Shown: positions 7,188-17,066 of the stretch, piece after piece
Position numbering within the stretch: the first letter of the stretch is position 1
Layout: each line of letters starts with the position of its first letter
Assembly (NCBI GenBank): GCA_964383905.1
Contig: CAYLJO010000008.1
Coordinates: 1-54,374 of the forward strand
Direction: 5' to 3'
From: CAYLJO01 sp964383905
GTDB lineage: Bacteria > Acidobacteriota > Blastocatellia > Pyrinomonadales > Pyrinomonadaceae
Length of the DNA: 54,374 nucleotides
The notes under the pieces: generated by a model
What the model saw: the letters and a program-made list of their open reading frames with translations, nothing else
What the model was told of the DNA's origin: nothing
The model's database searches: none
Program-made: the position numbers and the translations under genes

Positions 7188-9884
7188 ATGGCCGCGCGAA
7201 CATCGATGCAGGATCAAGAGCGCAAGAGGTTACAGGAACACTCTGACTCCCCGGTTGCGCCGTGGAGAAAGTGGGGCCCGTATGTTTCCGAGCGCGCGTG
7301 GGGTACGGTTCGCGAGGATTACAGTCCGTGGGGTACGGCCTGGGACTACTTTCCGCACGATTTGGCCCGCTCGAAGGCCTACCGCTGGGGCGAAGATGGG
7401 TTGGCGGGGATCTGCGACCGCTACCAACTGCTGGTATTTGCCCTCGCGTTATGGAACGGGCGCGACCCGATTCTCAAAGAGCGGCTGTACGGACTCGTGC
7501 CCGACGAGGCGAATCACGGCGAAGATGTCAAGGAGTACTACTTCTATCTCGACGCGACGCCCACGCACTCCTACATGAAGTACCTGTACAAATATCCGCA
7601 GGCGGAGTTCCCTTACGTGAGATTGATCGAAGAGAACCGCAGACGGCGCGGCACAGAAGAGCCGGAGTACGAGTTGCTGGATACAGGAGTCTTTGACGAG
7701 GACCGCTATTTCGATGTCTTTGTGGAGTACGCGAAGGCGGACCCGGAAGACATTTGCATCCGCATCGAAGCTTTCAACCGCGGTCCGGAGAGGGCGCCCC
7801 TTCACATTCTGCCGCACCTCTGGTTTCGCAACACGTGGGCTTGGGGGCAGCACCCGAAACCGGAGCCGTACATCCGCGTCGGGCCAAGTGGCAAGGGGTT
7901 TGCTAGTCTTGAAGCCTCGGATTCGACCGCCGAGCCCCTCTCGAATTTACCGTTCGAATACAGTCTCGACCGGCGTTATCTCTACGGTGAGGCGGGCGGG
8001 AAGCTCCTCTTCACCAACAATGAAACGAACGCACCGCGCGTGTGGGGTCCGTCCGCACAGAGTCGCAGCTCATATGTGAAAGACGCTTTCCATCGCCACG
8101 TGATCAGCGGTGAGCCTTGTGTAAACCCGGCACGGACCGGGACGAAGGCATGCTTCCACTACTCCGACTGTGTGGTACCGGCAGGCGGCTCGGTCGTCTT
8201 AAGGTTGCGGCTCTCTAATAAGCTGTTGGGTCAGCCGCTCGCGGACGTGGACCGGATCATCGAAACGAGGCGCGCCGAGGCTGACGAGTTCTATGAATCT
8301 CTTCATCCACCGGAGGCCACTGAGGACGAGCGACGCGTGCAGCGGCAAGCGCTCGCAGGGATGTTGTGGGGTAAGCAGATCTACCTTTACGACGTTCACG
8401 CCTGGCTTGACGGCGACAACCCTGCCTGGCCACCGCCCGAGTCGCGGCGGCACAGTCGCAACGTTCGCTGGCAGCACCTCAACTCGATGCGCGTCCTCAC
8501 GATGCCGGACAAGTGGGAGTACCCCTGGTTCGCCGCATGGGACCTGGCCTTTCAGTGTCTCCCGCTCGTCCTGGTGGACCCGGAGTTCGCCAAAGAGCAA
8601 CTCTGGCTGCTGCTCTTTGAACAGTTTCAGCACCCGAACGGGCAGATACCGGCTTATGAATGGGAGTTCTCTGATCTGAACCCGCCGGTCCACGCCTGGG
8701 CGGTCTGGCGCGTTTACAACATGGACCGGATCCGGAACGGAAAGGCTGACCGTCAGTTTCTCGAACAATGCTTCCACAAGCTGTTGATCAATTTCGCGTG
8801 GTGGGTCAATAAAGTGGACAGGCAAGGCAATAACGTCTTTGAGGGCGGCTTCCTCGGCCTGGATAACATCACCGTTCTCGACCGCAGCCATGAATTGCCG
8901 AGCGGCGCGACGCTCGAACAATCCGACGCGACGGGCTGGATGGGGATGTTCTGTTTGAACCTGATGCGGATCGCGCTCGAACTGGCAAGGGAGGATAAAG
9001 CGTACGAGGCCCTCGCCACCAAGTTCTTCCAGCATTATGTGTACGTCGGCGCGGCGATGAAGCGCATGGGCGGGCGCAACTACCAGCTGTGGGACGAGAA
9101 CGATTCCTTCTTCTACGACGTGCTGCGTTCCCCGGACGGCTCTTTCCACAAGTTTCGCGTGCGTTCGCTGGTGGGCCTCATCCCGCTTTACGCGGTCGAG
9201 CGGTTGGAAGAGGACTATATCGTACAGTTCCCTTCCTTTCGCACCAACCTCCACTGGTTCCTCAAGAACCGGCAGGACATTGTGCAGAGTTGTGTGACAA
9301 CCGTCGAGCGCGACGGCAAGAAGGTTCACATCCTTGCCGTCGTCGATGAAAAACAGATGTGCCACCTGCTGGAGCGCATTTGGGATCCGGCCGAGTTTCG
9401 CTCCGAGTACGGGCTGCGGAGCTTGTCGAAATACCATGAGGCACACCCCTTCGTTTTTGGTGAGGGCCGGGTGGGGTATGAACCGGCCGAGTCTACACAG
9501 ATGCTCAAGGGCGGCAATTCCAACTGGCGTGGACCGGTGTGGTTCCCCACCACCTTTATGATGGTCGAAGCCTTACGTAAGCTGGGCAAAGCGTATGGGC
9601 CTCTGCTGAAAATAAATAACGCGGCCGAAGGCGAGGAGCCCATCACGCCCTACGACATGGCGAAGGGCTTTGCCACCCGCCTGGTCAAGCTGTTTACGCG
9701 TAACGCGATGGGCGAGCGTCCGGTTTATGGCGACTGTCATAAATTCCAAAACGACCCGCATTGGCGTGACCTCTTGCTCTTTTACGAGTATTTTCATGGT
9801 GATTCAGGCGCCGGACTGGGAGCCTCCCACCAGACCGGCTGGACAGGCCTCGTCGCCTCGCTGATCGACGAGTGGCGAGGGTAA
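7188..9884 (+). CDS. MGH1-like glycoside hydrolase (glucosidase, GH63-related)
   Basis: 898 residues, a typical full length for the MGH1-like glucosidase family related to GH63, with an (alpha/alpha)6-barrel catalytic part in the C-terminal half. Characteristic stretches include GICDRYQLL near residue 75, KWEYPWFAAWDLAFQ near 445 (with the expected Asp), LEQSDATGWMGMFCLNLM near 580 and GGNSNWRGPVWFP near 775. No signal peptide, so probably cytosolic, releasing glucose from an oligosaccharide or glycosyl-glycerate-like compound. It precedes a G6P dehydrogenase by about 200 bp, consistent with feeding glucose into the oxidative pentose phosphate route. The precise substrate cannot be read from sequence. 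Confidence 0.85.
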   Translation: MAARTSMQDQERKRLQEHSDSPVAPWRKWGPYVSERAWGTVREDYSPWGTAWDYFPHDLARSKAYRWGEDGLAGICDRYQLLVFALALWNGRDPILKERLYGLVPDEANHGEDVKEYYFYLDATPTHSYMKYLYKYPQAEFPYVRLIEENRRRRGTEEPEYELLDTGVFDEDRYFDVFVEYAKADPEDICIRIEAFNRGPERAPLHILPHLWFRNTWAWGQHPKPEPYIRVGPSGKGFASLEASDSTAEPLSNLPFEYSLDRRYLYGEAGGKLLFTNNETNAPRVWGPSAQSRSSYVKDAFHRHVISGEPCVNPARTGTKACFHYSDCVVPAGGSVVLRLRLSNKLLGQPLADVDRIIETRRAEADEFYESLHPPEATEDERRVQRQALAGMLWGKQIYLYDVHAWLDGDNPAWPPPESRRHSRNVRWQHLNSMRVLTMPDKWEYPWFAAWDLAFQCLPLVLVDPEFAKEQLWLLLFEQFQHPNGQIPAYEWEFSDLNPPVHAWAVWRVYNMDRIRNGKADRQFLEQCFHKLLINFAWWVNKVDRQGNNVFEGGFLGLDNITVLDRSHELPSGATLEQSDATGWMGMFCLNLMRIALELAREDKAYEALATKFFQHYVYVGAAMKRMGGRNYQLWDENDSFFYDVLRSPDGSFHKFRVRSLVGLIPLYAVERLEEDYIVQFPSFRTNLHWFLKNRQDIVQSCVTTVERDGKKVHILAVVDEKQMCHLLERIWDPAEFRSEYGLRSLSKYHEAHPFVFGEGRVGYEPAESTQMLKGGNSNWRGPVWFPTTFMMVEALRKLGKAYGPLLKINNAAEGEEPITPYDMAKGFATRLVKLFTRNAMGERPVYGDCHKFQNDPHWRDLLLFYEYFHGDSGAGLGASHQTGWTGLVASLIDEWRG

Positions 9885-10086
9885 AACGGATGAAAGGATG
9901 GGATGGGGAGACTTGGCCCTTGGGAAAACTCGGCGATCTCGACAATGAATTTCTGTCCCCGGATCGCGACGGCCCTGATCTTTTATCACGCGGGGTTTGG
10001 TGACGGCCATCTTCTGATCCTGCAAGAACCCGCATTGAACAGAACGCGTCATTAACCGTCGTCTAAAGTTGGAAGGGAAAGCGCAC

Positions 10087-11622
10087 ATGAAAACTATCGA
10101 GACAATAGATATCTCAACGGAACGACCGGGACAGCTCGGTGACTCCTGCATCATGGTGATTTTCGGGGCCTCCGGAGATTTGACCAAGCGCAAGCTGATC
10201 CCTGCGCTTTACAACCTGGCGAGGGAGAACTTTCTGCCGAGGGAGTTCGCCGTCGTCGGGATCGCCCGGAGCACGATGAGTTCCGAAGAGTTCCGCGAGA
10301 AGATCACCGAGGACATGAAAAATTTTTATCAGGATGGCCTCGATGCCGGCACCTGGCAAGAGTTCGTCAAGCGGCTCTATTATCTTTCGGGCAGCGGCAC
10401 GGATGTTACCACTTACAACGAGCTGAAGGATTTACTGGCCCACATCGATACGGAGTACGGAACGCGCGGGAACTACTTTTACTACCTGGCGACGGCCCCC
10501 GACCTCTTTTCGCCGATCGTTCAGCACCTTGGCTCAGTTGGACTTGCCCATGAGGATCATGAGCGGTGGCGGCGGATCATTATCGAAAAACCTTTCGGAC
10601 GCGACCTCGAATCGGCCCGCGCCCTCAACCGTGAGCTCAGGGAGGTGCTGAACGAGAACCAGATTTACCGCATCGACCATTACCTGGGGAAAGAGACGGT
10701 CCAGAATCTTTTGGTGTTCCGCTTCGGCAACGGCATCTTTGAGCCCGTCTGGAACCGTAACTACATTGACCACGTGCAGATCACGGCGGCGGAGAACATC
10801 GGCGTCGAGGGGCGCGGCGGCTACTACGACGGCGCGGGCGCTTTGCGAGACATGGTGCCGAACCACATCCTACAGTTGATTACCCTCACCGCGATGGAGC
10901 CCCCGGTCTCTTTCGCGGCGGACGCGGTGCGCAATGAACAGGCGAAGATTCTGCACGCCGTCCAGCCCTTAACCCCGGAGGATGTGCTCAACCGCACGGT
11001 ACGCGGCCAGTACGGCCCGGGCATGATCAAAGGAGAGAAGGTCGCAAGTTATCGCTCCGAGCCGCTGGTCGCTCCCAATTCCAGCACCGAGACGTTCGTG
11101 GCGCTCAAGCTATCGGTGGACAACTGGCGCTGGAACGATGTGCCGTTCTACCTGCGCACCGGCAAGCGCCTGACCAAGCGTATTACGGAGATCGTCATCC
11201 AGTTCAAGCGCGCACCATTTATGCTGTTCCGCAAAACATCGGTCGAACACCTGACGACCAACCGCCTGATCATCCACGTTCAGCCCGACGAGGGTATCTC
11301 CCTGCGCTTCGGGGCTAAAGTGCCCGGTCCGATCGTATCCATGGGCGCGGTGAATATGGACTTTCGCTACGCGGACTACTTCGGCAGCTCATCGAGCACC
11401 GGCTACGAAAGGTTGCTCTACGATTGCATGATCGGCGACGCGACGCTGTTCCAGCGCACCGACATGGTTGAGGCCGGCTGGAGCGTCGTCGAACCTGTGA
11501 TAGACGTCTGGAGAGCCCTCCCCCCGCGGAACTTCCCAAACTACGCGGCGGGCGCCTGGGGGCCGAAGGAGGCCGACGATTTGATCGGGCGGGACGGGCG
11601 ACAGTGGAGAAAAATTGAGTGA
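10087..11622 (+). CDS. zwf: glucose-6-phosphate 1-dehydrogenase
   Basis: 511 residues from ATG 10087, chosen over an upstream in-frame start at 10069 because GGAAGGG lies at about 10072 with good spacing. The nucleotide-binding motif GASGDLTKRKLIPALYNLA is at the N-terminus. The substrate and active-site signature RIDHYLGKE is near residue 198, with EKPFGRD before it. Oxidises glucose-6-phosphate to 6-phosphogluconolactone and makes NADPH in the cytosol. It converges with a ROK kinase and a transhydrogenase on the opposite strand, together making a sugar/NADPH module. Confidence 0.97.
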   Translation: MKTIETIDISTERPGQLGDSCIMVIFGASGDLTKRKLIPALYNLARENFLPREFAVVGIARSTMSSEEFREKITEDMKNFYQDGLDAGTWQEFVKRLYYLSGSGTDVTTYNELKDLLAHIDTEYGTRGNYFYYLATAPDLFSPIVQHLGSVGLAHEDHERWRRIIIEKPFGRDLESARALNRELREVLNENQIYRIDHYLGKETVQNLLVFRFGNGIFEPVWNRNYIDHVQITAAENIGVEGRGGYYDGAGALRDMVPNHILQLITLTAMEPPVSFAADAVRNEQAKILHAVQPLTPEDVLNRTVRGQYGPGMIKGEKVASYRSEPLVAPNSSTETFVALKLSVDNWRWNDVPFYLRTGKRLTKRITEIVIQFKRAPFMLFRKTSVEHLTTNRLIIHVQPDEGISLRFGAKVPGPIVSMGAVNMDFRYADYFGSSSSTGYERLLYDCMIGDATLFQRTDMVEAGWSVVEPVIDVWRALPPRNFPNYAAGAWGPKEADDLIGRDGRQWRKIE

Positions 11623-11665
11623 CGATAATCAGGTCGGATGATGCATTGAATGCGGAAGCCATGTG

Positions 11666-12562
11666 TTAATGCTTTGAAGCAGCATACCCAGCGCTGACGG
11701 CCGCTCCAATAATTGCGGTCGCGTCGCTGGTGGAAATAACCTCAAAAGCGCTACCCTGCAGGGGACTCATCTTGACCATTTCGTGCAGGTACTGGTCCAG
11801 CAAATTAATTTGAATGAACCTGGCATTGAGACCCGAGATGAAAAACTTTCCGGGGCCGTCCAGATGAATACTGGTCGCCGTGGCCGCCGCCAGCGCGCGG
11901 TGCCATAATTTCACAAAGTCACTGCACCGCGGGTCGCCCGAATGTGCCTGATCAAATACTTCCTCGGGCTCCAGATCGAGAAAGCGCAGCCGCATCGCGC
12001 GATGTCCCATGATCCCCTCCAGGTGCCCTACGCCCCCGCACCCGCAGAGATTTTCTTTCGGATCGAGAGTCACGACCGCGTGCCCGCCTTCCGAAAAGCC
12101 ATCGGCCTGCGGGTAGCGCCCCAATCCGATGCCGACCCCCAGAAACCAAACGCGGACGAGCTTATCGAGTTGTCCGCGGGTGGCCGCTATCCCTGCGGCC
12201 AGGGCCGCCGCATCATTGAGGATGTGGACCGGCGCGGAAATGCCCTTTTGATTGAGCAAGGTGGCTAATGCTTCCCCAAGATTCAACCCCTTGGTCTGCT
12301 TCAGATTCGGCGAATCTTCCACTAAACCCTGCCGGTTAATGCCCGGAAATCCGACGCCGATGGCCTCAACCGCGTGCCCCTGACTGACCAGTTCAATCTC
12401 TTGCCCGATTCGCCGGGCAATCTCTTCGGCGGGCATCCCGTCTAAAACGCCGGAAGCATCTTCGGTTTCGGGAAATTTGCGGATCGGGCCCACGGGCTGA
12501 TTGTTCTCCACCAGCCCGGCGGCGATATGCTCCGTCACCAGCGCGCCGATTATTTGTCCCAT
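11666..12562 (-). CDS. ROK-family sugar kinase (glucokinase-like)
   Basis: About 298 residues from ATG 12562, chosen because GGAG lies five bases upstream of it (an in-frame ATG at 12583 is an alternative). GVGFPGIN is the phosphate-binding region, LNDAAALAAG holds the catalytic Asp of ROK kinases, and CGCGGVGHLEG is the ROK zinc cluster, with His in place of the usual third Cys. Likely phosphorylates glucose or a related hexose in the cytosol, supplying glucose-6-phosphate to the convergent dehydrogenase. It lies about 60 bp downstream of sthA in the same direction, so the two are probably co-transcribed. The atypical N-terminal phosphate-loop region leaves the exact sugar open. Confidence 0.8.
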   Translation of the reverse strand: MGQIIGALVTEHIAAGLVENNQPVGPIRKFPETEDASGVLDGMPAEEIARRIGQEIELVSQGHAVEAIGVGFPGINRQGLVEDSPNLKQTKGLNLGEALATLLNQKGISAPVHILNDAAALAAGIAATRGQLDKLVRVWFLGVGIGLGRYPQADGFSEGGHAVVTLDPKENLCGCGGVGHLEGIMGHRAMRLRFLDLEPEEVFDQAHSGDPRCSDFVKLWHRALAAATATSIHLDGPGKFFISGLNARFIQINLLDQYLHEMVKMSPLQGSAFEVISTSDATAIIGAAVSAGYAASKH

Positions 12563-12623
12563 ACGTTCTCCGGAGGAATCCAAGGCTCAAAGTCCGAAGG
12601 CAGATTTAACATCGGACACGTTT

Positions 12624-14015
12624 TTAGCTAAACCTCGATAACTTGTTCAGACCATTGAATGCCGCGGCTTTGTAGCATTCGGCCAGCGTGGGATAATTGA
12701 ACACGGTGTTGATAAAATATTCGACCGTACCCTTCAGAATGAGAACCGCCTGACCGATGTGCAAGATCTCCGACGCCCCTTCACCGATGATGTGGACGCC
12801 TAAAAGCTCTTTCGTCCCCCGGTGAAAAATGAGCTTCAGCCGCCCGGTGGTGTCGCCGCGAATCTGGCCGCGTGCGATCTCGCGGTAATAAGCGAGCCCG
12901 ACCTCGTAGGGCACGTCTTCGTCCGTCAGTTGCTCCTCCGTCTTCCCGACGAAGGAGATTTCAGGAATCGTATAAATGCCGTAAGGGTAATTGGCCGGAT
13001 CCGATTGGATGTTCGTCCCGAGGGCATGACCGACCGCAATCCGCCCCTGCTCCATCGACACCGAAGCGAGACTGGGGAAGCCGATGACGTCCCCGACGGC
13101 AAGGATATGGGGTTGCTTGGTGCGGTATTGGCTGTCGACGGCAATGCGACCGCGGCCGTCCGCCTCAAGACCCGCGGCCGAGAGGTTCAGGTCGTCAACG
13201 TTTCCCTGGCGACCGACGGCATACAGGAGGGCATCGCCGGAGATCCGCTTCTTGCTTTTCAGATTCGCGACGACCATTCCGTCCGAAGATTCCTCTACGC
13301 TTTCCACCTCCTCGTTCAGACGCAGCGTCACGCGGTTATCGCGCAGGTGGTAACAGAGGGCCTCCACCATCTCCGAATCGGCAAACCCCAGGAGGCGCGG
13401 TTGCTTCTCGATGAGGATGACACGCACACCGAGGGCGGCGAACATGGAAGTGTATTCCACGCCGATGACGCCGCCGCCGACGACAATCAGCGTCTTCGGG
13501 ATGGCGGGAAGGGCAAAGATCTGGTCGCTATTGATGATCGTGCGGTTGTTGATCGGGACCAGAGGTGACTCAGCGGGCCGGGTGCCGGTCGCAACAACGA
13601 TGATTTCAGCCTCGTAATCGGCTTGCCCCCGTGAATTCTGGATACGGATGTGGTGGGGGTCGAGAAAGCTGGCCGCCCCGGTCAGCATCTCAATCCCGTT
13701 ACGTGAAAGCTGGGCCGTGGTGACATCGATTTCTGTTTTAATGACCTGCTGGACGCGGAACGAAAGATCCGCGACCGTGATCTTCTCTTTGACGCGGTAA
13801 CTCATCCCGTAAATGCTTTGATACTGGTAGCCCGAGAGGTGCATCACGGCTTCACGCATCGACTTGCTGGGGATCGTGCCGGTGTTAATGCAGGCCCCGC
13901 CGACCACCTCCCGCATTTCAACCAGGCCCACCCGCTTGCCGAGCTTGGCGCCTTGAATGCCCGCCCGCTGCCCCGCCGGGCCAGAACCGATCACGAGAAG
14001 ATCATAAGTTTGCAT
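12624..14015 (-). CDS. sthA: soluble pyridine nucleotide transhydrogenase
   Basis: 463 residues starting at MQTYDLLVIGSGPAGQ (ATG 14015); an upstream in-frame ATG at 14075 would add an unconserved extension. The FAD-binding GSGPAGQ motif, GGACINTGTIPSK (Cys followed by Thr where disulfide reductases have the second Cys) and VVGGGVIGVEY (NAD(P) site) match SthA. Catalyses hydride transfer between NADPH and NAD in the cytosol, using FAD. Next to a glucose-6-phosphate dehydrogenase and sugar kinase it would rebalance NADPH made from sugar oxidation. The C-terminal dimerisation domain is complete. Confidence 0.93.
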   Translation of the reverse strand: MQTYDLLVIGSGPAGQRAGIQGAKLGKRVGLVEMREVVGGACINTGTIPSKSMREAVMHLSGYQYQSIYGMSYRVKEKITVADLSFRVQQVIKTEIDVTTAQLSRNGIEMLTGAASFLDPHHIRIQNSRGQADYEAEIIVVATGTRPAESPLVPINNRTIINSDQIFALPAIPKTLIVVGGGVIGVEYTSMFAALGVRVILIEKQPRLLGFADSEMVEALCYHLRDNRVTLRLNEEVESVEESSDGMVVANLKSKKRISGDALLYAVGRQGNVDDLNLSAAGLEADGRGRIAVDSQYRTKQPHILAVGDVIGFPSLASVSMEQGRIAVGHALGTNIQSDPANYPYGIYTIPEISFVGKTEEQLTDEDVPYEVGLAYYREIARGQIRGDTTGRLKLIFHRGTKELLGVHIIGEGASEILHIGQAVLILKGTVEYFINTVFNYPTLAECYKAAAFNGLNKLSRFS

Positions 14016-14343
14016 GGTTAGCTCACTGTACTCGAATGCACGCGTGCTCTCGCCGGTACACTTCACCATGGGCACTCTGGTGAAGGACAGGTTGGTAAAG
14101 GATCCACCCCAACCTGGCCGGTCTTGCTGTAAAAATCCAGGGGCTGTACAGAGCGCTCATTCTAGCCGAGTTCGGCGGAGTGCGCTAGGGCATGGTGTGG
14201 TCGGCGGTAAGTCAATTTGGCGGCGTGCGCCATTATGTTTTGAGTATCTTTGGAGCCGGCGGGAATGTACGCTCTTACCGGCTACATGTGGAAGGGAATG
14301 AGTTCTTTATACGTTTTAGCGGTCCGAGCACCTGACCCGCAGG
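14016..14343. other. intergenic region, nothing recognised
   Basis: A 328-bp stretch between the ankyrin membrane protein and sthA, both on the reverse strand. It should contain the sthA promoter, but I cannot point to clear -35/-10 boxes and see no coding or structured element. Confidence 0.5.
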
Positions 14344-15537
14344 CTAGGGCCACTGAATCACCTTTTTCCTGGAGGAAGCGGCAGCACTGTTCGGCGGTGC
14401 GGGCGAATACTGTTGTTGATTATTCAACGCGTTCTGTGACCGGACAGCCTGAGGCGTGGTGGCATCCTGTCGCCCCCTATTTTTACTGCCCGCGGGTAAA
14501 GATTTTGGCTCCTCCTCGCGAGGCTCTCTTTTAGTATTATCTTGCTGCGCGAGGGTCACCACGACCGGTTCGTCGTTGCTTTGAATGTTCGTACTTTGAG
14601 GTGATGACCGGGGGGCAACGCCCGGTTTCGCATTCCTCCCCAGTGTCAAGCCCCTTACGCTCGTCAGGTTCGTTTTCGGAACCTCCACAGGAATACTATA
14701 AGTACTCGGTTGAACGCTCTGTTTAACCTGCCCCGAGGAGGGCGGCGCTATGATCGCCTCGGGCTGGCCAGCATAAATATTCGCAAACGGTACGTTCGGG
14801 CTCTCCTTTGAAGCATACTTGGCGTCCTCTATCAGCTTGTAAACTGACGCCCCTGAAACAATAAGCAGCAATACTGCTGCGCTAATCATCGCCAGCCGCC
14901 AAAGGCCCTTGCGGGAGCTTCGCTTATGCCAGTACCGGCGGTAAAAGAATTCATCCGCCTGCCCACCTACTTTTTCATCATCTTTCGCATCAGCCTTGTC
15001 CCCCCCGAGCGGGCCCCTCGGGATAATAGACTGAATGGTAATCTCTGATTCGTCTGGTTCTGCATCGAGACCCCCAAGCGGCCCGTTTACTTGTTCGTGA
15101 GCTTCCCTATCCGTCATGACGGGTTCGGCCGCGCGGTCTTTCTCCGGCCCTCGGGTGCCGGCGGATTCGGCGTCTTTCAGCAGTTGCGCGATACGCGCGT
15201 AACCACGCGACATAGCCCAATCCAGAGCCGTTGAGCCATGAATGTCTTTGGCATACACGTCGGCGCCTTTGCCCAGTAAAGCTGATACACTATCTGCGTG
15301 GCCGAAGAACGTCGCAAGGGCTAGGGCCGTCATGCCGTCATACCTTTTAGTATTAACATCAGCGCCCTTATCTAACAGATTCTGAACGACGGCGGTGTGG
15401 CCTTTTGACGCCGCGTACATTAGTGCCGTCACGCCGTTGGCAGTATGCGCGTTTATGTCAGTGCCCTCAGCTAACAGAATTTCAACGCTATGAATGTCAC
15501 CCTTAACTGCCGCGCGCATCCACGTTTGTGTATCCAT
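14344..15537 (-). CDS. membrane-anchored ankyrin-repeat protein
   Basis: 397 residues. Four ankyrin repeats fill residues 1-130 (for example NGVTALMYAASKGHTAVVQNLLDK cut here by motif: GVTALMYAA, GMTALALAT, GSTALDWAM). A charged linker follows, then one transmembrane helix near residues 215-235 (LAMISAAVLLLIVSGASV), and a Pro/Ser/Gln-rich tail of about 160 residues outside the cytoplasm. No enzyme domain. It lies 78 bp downstream of the sigma-like gene in the same direction, so a membrane-tethered partner or sequestering role is conceivable, but that is inference only. Confidence 0.8.
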   Translation of the reverse strand: MDTQTWMRAAVKGDIHSVEILLAEGTDINAHTANGVTALMYAASKGHTAVVQNLLDKGADVNTKRYDGMTALALATFFGHADSVSALLGKGADVYAKDIHGSTALDWAMSRGYARIAQLLKDAESAGTRGPEKDRAAEPVMTDREAHEQVNGPLGGLDAEPDESEITIQSIIPRGPLGGDKADAKDDEKVGGQADEFFYRRYWHKRSSRKGLWRLAMISAAVLLLIVSGASVYKLIEDAKYASKESPNVPFANIYAGQPEAIIAPPSSGQVKQSVQPSTYSIPVEVPKTNLTSVRGLTLGRNAKPGVAPRSSPQSTNIQSNDEPVVVTLAQQDNTKREPREEEPKSLPAGSKNRGRQDATTPQAVRSQNALNNQQQYSPAPPNSAAASSRKKVIQWP

Positions 15538-15615
15538 TGTGATCTATCCCCTTTGACCGACGACGAATTGTCGCCGAAGGCCCTCAAAGCTCCCTTCCCG
15601 ACGGAAGCGTGAAGT

Positions 15616-16824
15616 TTAGGAAATCTTTAATTCAGTATCCGATGAGTAAAGTCCGGATTGCTCAAACGAATCCACGACGGCCGGCTGCACGAGCGCACGC
15701 ACGCGTTCGCGAAGAGCTATTTCGAAATAACGGGCCTCTTCAATCCCGGAGAAGGCGAGCGCACGCAGCTCCTGCTCAATGCGGCGCCGGTAATTGGAGA
15801 CGAGTGTATCAGAAACAGCAAGCGTTGCAGCGACCTCCAGTTGCGTCGAATGACGTGGGCTCAAATAGCAATACCATAAAACGCAGAGCATGCGGTCATA
15901 TTGCTTAAGCTTGCCGCGCACAGTTTTATGCAATTTTTTTAGAAACTGATCCACGTATCCAATGGCCGCTGACTCCGATTCGCGTCGCAGGAGCCCCTGC
16001 TCAGGATTTTCACCGTCGTCCACCGGCTCGAGCCGGCCGCCGCCGCTCTCATCCGGGTCGTTTCCCATTAACGGCACGAGGTAAATATCCATCACAGGCA
16101 GGCGTGACAACACGAGGCTCCGGAGCGTACGCATATCAATGGGAGCGTCAGCCGCTTCGAGCACAGAGATGATGAGATCCTCCAATTCCGCGTTGCTGAT
16201 GATAATTTGCGAATCGCCCGTGCAGCCTGCCATGCGCGTGTCGCGCTGGCGCACGGGGATGATCCTGATGCGCTGCTCGAGGTCGTGGTAATCACGCCTT
16301 TGCTTTTCGTCCAACCACTCGGACAGACCATATGCGCGGTGGGCGAGTCGGCGGCGCTCCTCAACCTCCACGCCCCTGTTATCAAAACAGCGAAAGTTGC
16401 TGCTCGATTGGATGATGGTTGAGATGCGACGCGCGAGGCGGTAGGATTCGGGGTGGCGTTTACGCAACTCGGTCGTCAGCAGGTTGGTTAACTCGATCTC
16501 GGAGACCTCCCGCTCAATCTCGACATCCGTCATCTGTGAGTTGAGATAGTGCTGGAAACGCTGCTTGCTGAGGAGCTGGACGAAGAGCTCTTGCGTCAGA
16601 TCTGTATAAGCGTTGCGCGCGCCTTCTTCCACCAGCAGGCCGGCGCTATGCGAAGCGCGCACGAGCGGGTGGTGGCAAACGATGCGGTGCAACTCGGCCC
16701 ATAACCGGTCGATCTCTGAGTTACGCAGTATTTGACTCCACTTCTTACTCCGACATACTTCGGCCGGAAAAGCAGTAGTGCTGCGTTTCGACGGACAGCT
16801 TGCGACAGCGCGAGGGGACTGCAT
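15616..16824 (-). CDS. sigma-70-like regulatory protein (putative, divergent)
   Basis: 402 residues, no close family recognised. Two parts resemble a sigma factor: TDLTQELFVQLLSKQRF near residue 75 looks like the region-2 helix, and near 335 STQLEVAATLAVSDTLVSNYRRRIEQELRAL looks like a region-4 helix-turn-helix (given here as separate motifs QLEVAATLAVSD and VSNYRRRIEQEL). A long insert of about 200 residues separates them. If real, it is an unusually large ECF-like regulator. The adjacent membrane-anchored ankyrin gene 78 bp downstream is probably co-transcribed. The first 30 residues look unconserved, so the start may be further in. Confidence 0.55.
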   Translation of the reverse strand: MQSPRAVASCPSKRSTTAFPAEVCRSKKWSQILRNSEIDRLWAELHRIVCHHPLVRASHSAGLLVEEGARNAYTDLTQELFVQLLSKQRFQHYLNSQMTDVEIEREVSEIELTNLLTTELRKRHPESYRLARRISTIIQSSSNFRCFDNRGVEVEERRRLAHRAYGLSEWLDEKQRRDYHDLEQRIRIIPVRQRDTRMAGCTGDSQIIISNAELEDLIISVLEAADAPIDMRTLRSLVLSRLPVMDIYLVPLMGNDPDESGGGRLEPVDDGENPEQGLLRRESESAAIGYVDQFLKKLHKTVRGKLKQYDRMLCVLWYCYLSPRHSTQLEVAATLAVSDTLVSNYRRRIEQELRALAFSGIEEARYFEIALRERVRALVQPAVVDSFEQSGLYSSDTELKIS

Positions 16825-17066
16825 AGGTTAAACCACGTACAACGATCCGATCGAACCACCTGTTTTAGTGGAGCTGACAGAGCAAGGCAGGGGAGAGTGC
16901 TCATCAACGAACACTGCAGAATAGGTGCACACTAACCCTATTGAACTGAAAAGTCAAGGGCCAGATTTGCTAATAAAAGCGTCTCTCAGCTCACAAAATC
17001 CGGGCTGAGAAGCTGATTCTGCTAAGCCGGCCGTGATCTGCCACTCTTCTCAATCCTGGATAGCAG

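Noticed and set aside
8199..9446. 415-codon antisense frame within the glucosidase
   Set aside because: Produced by the GC-rich third codon positions of the well-supported forward gene; no protein family fits.
12822..13568. 248-codon forward frame within sthA
   Set aside because: Antisense to a clear transhydrogenase with all motifs.
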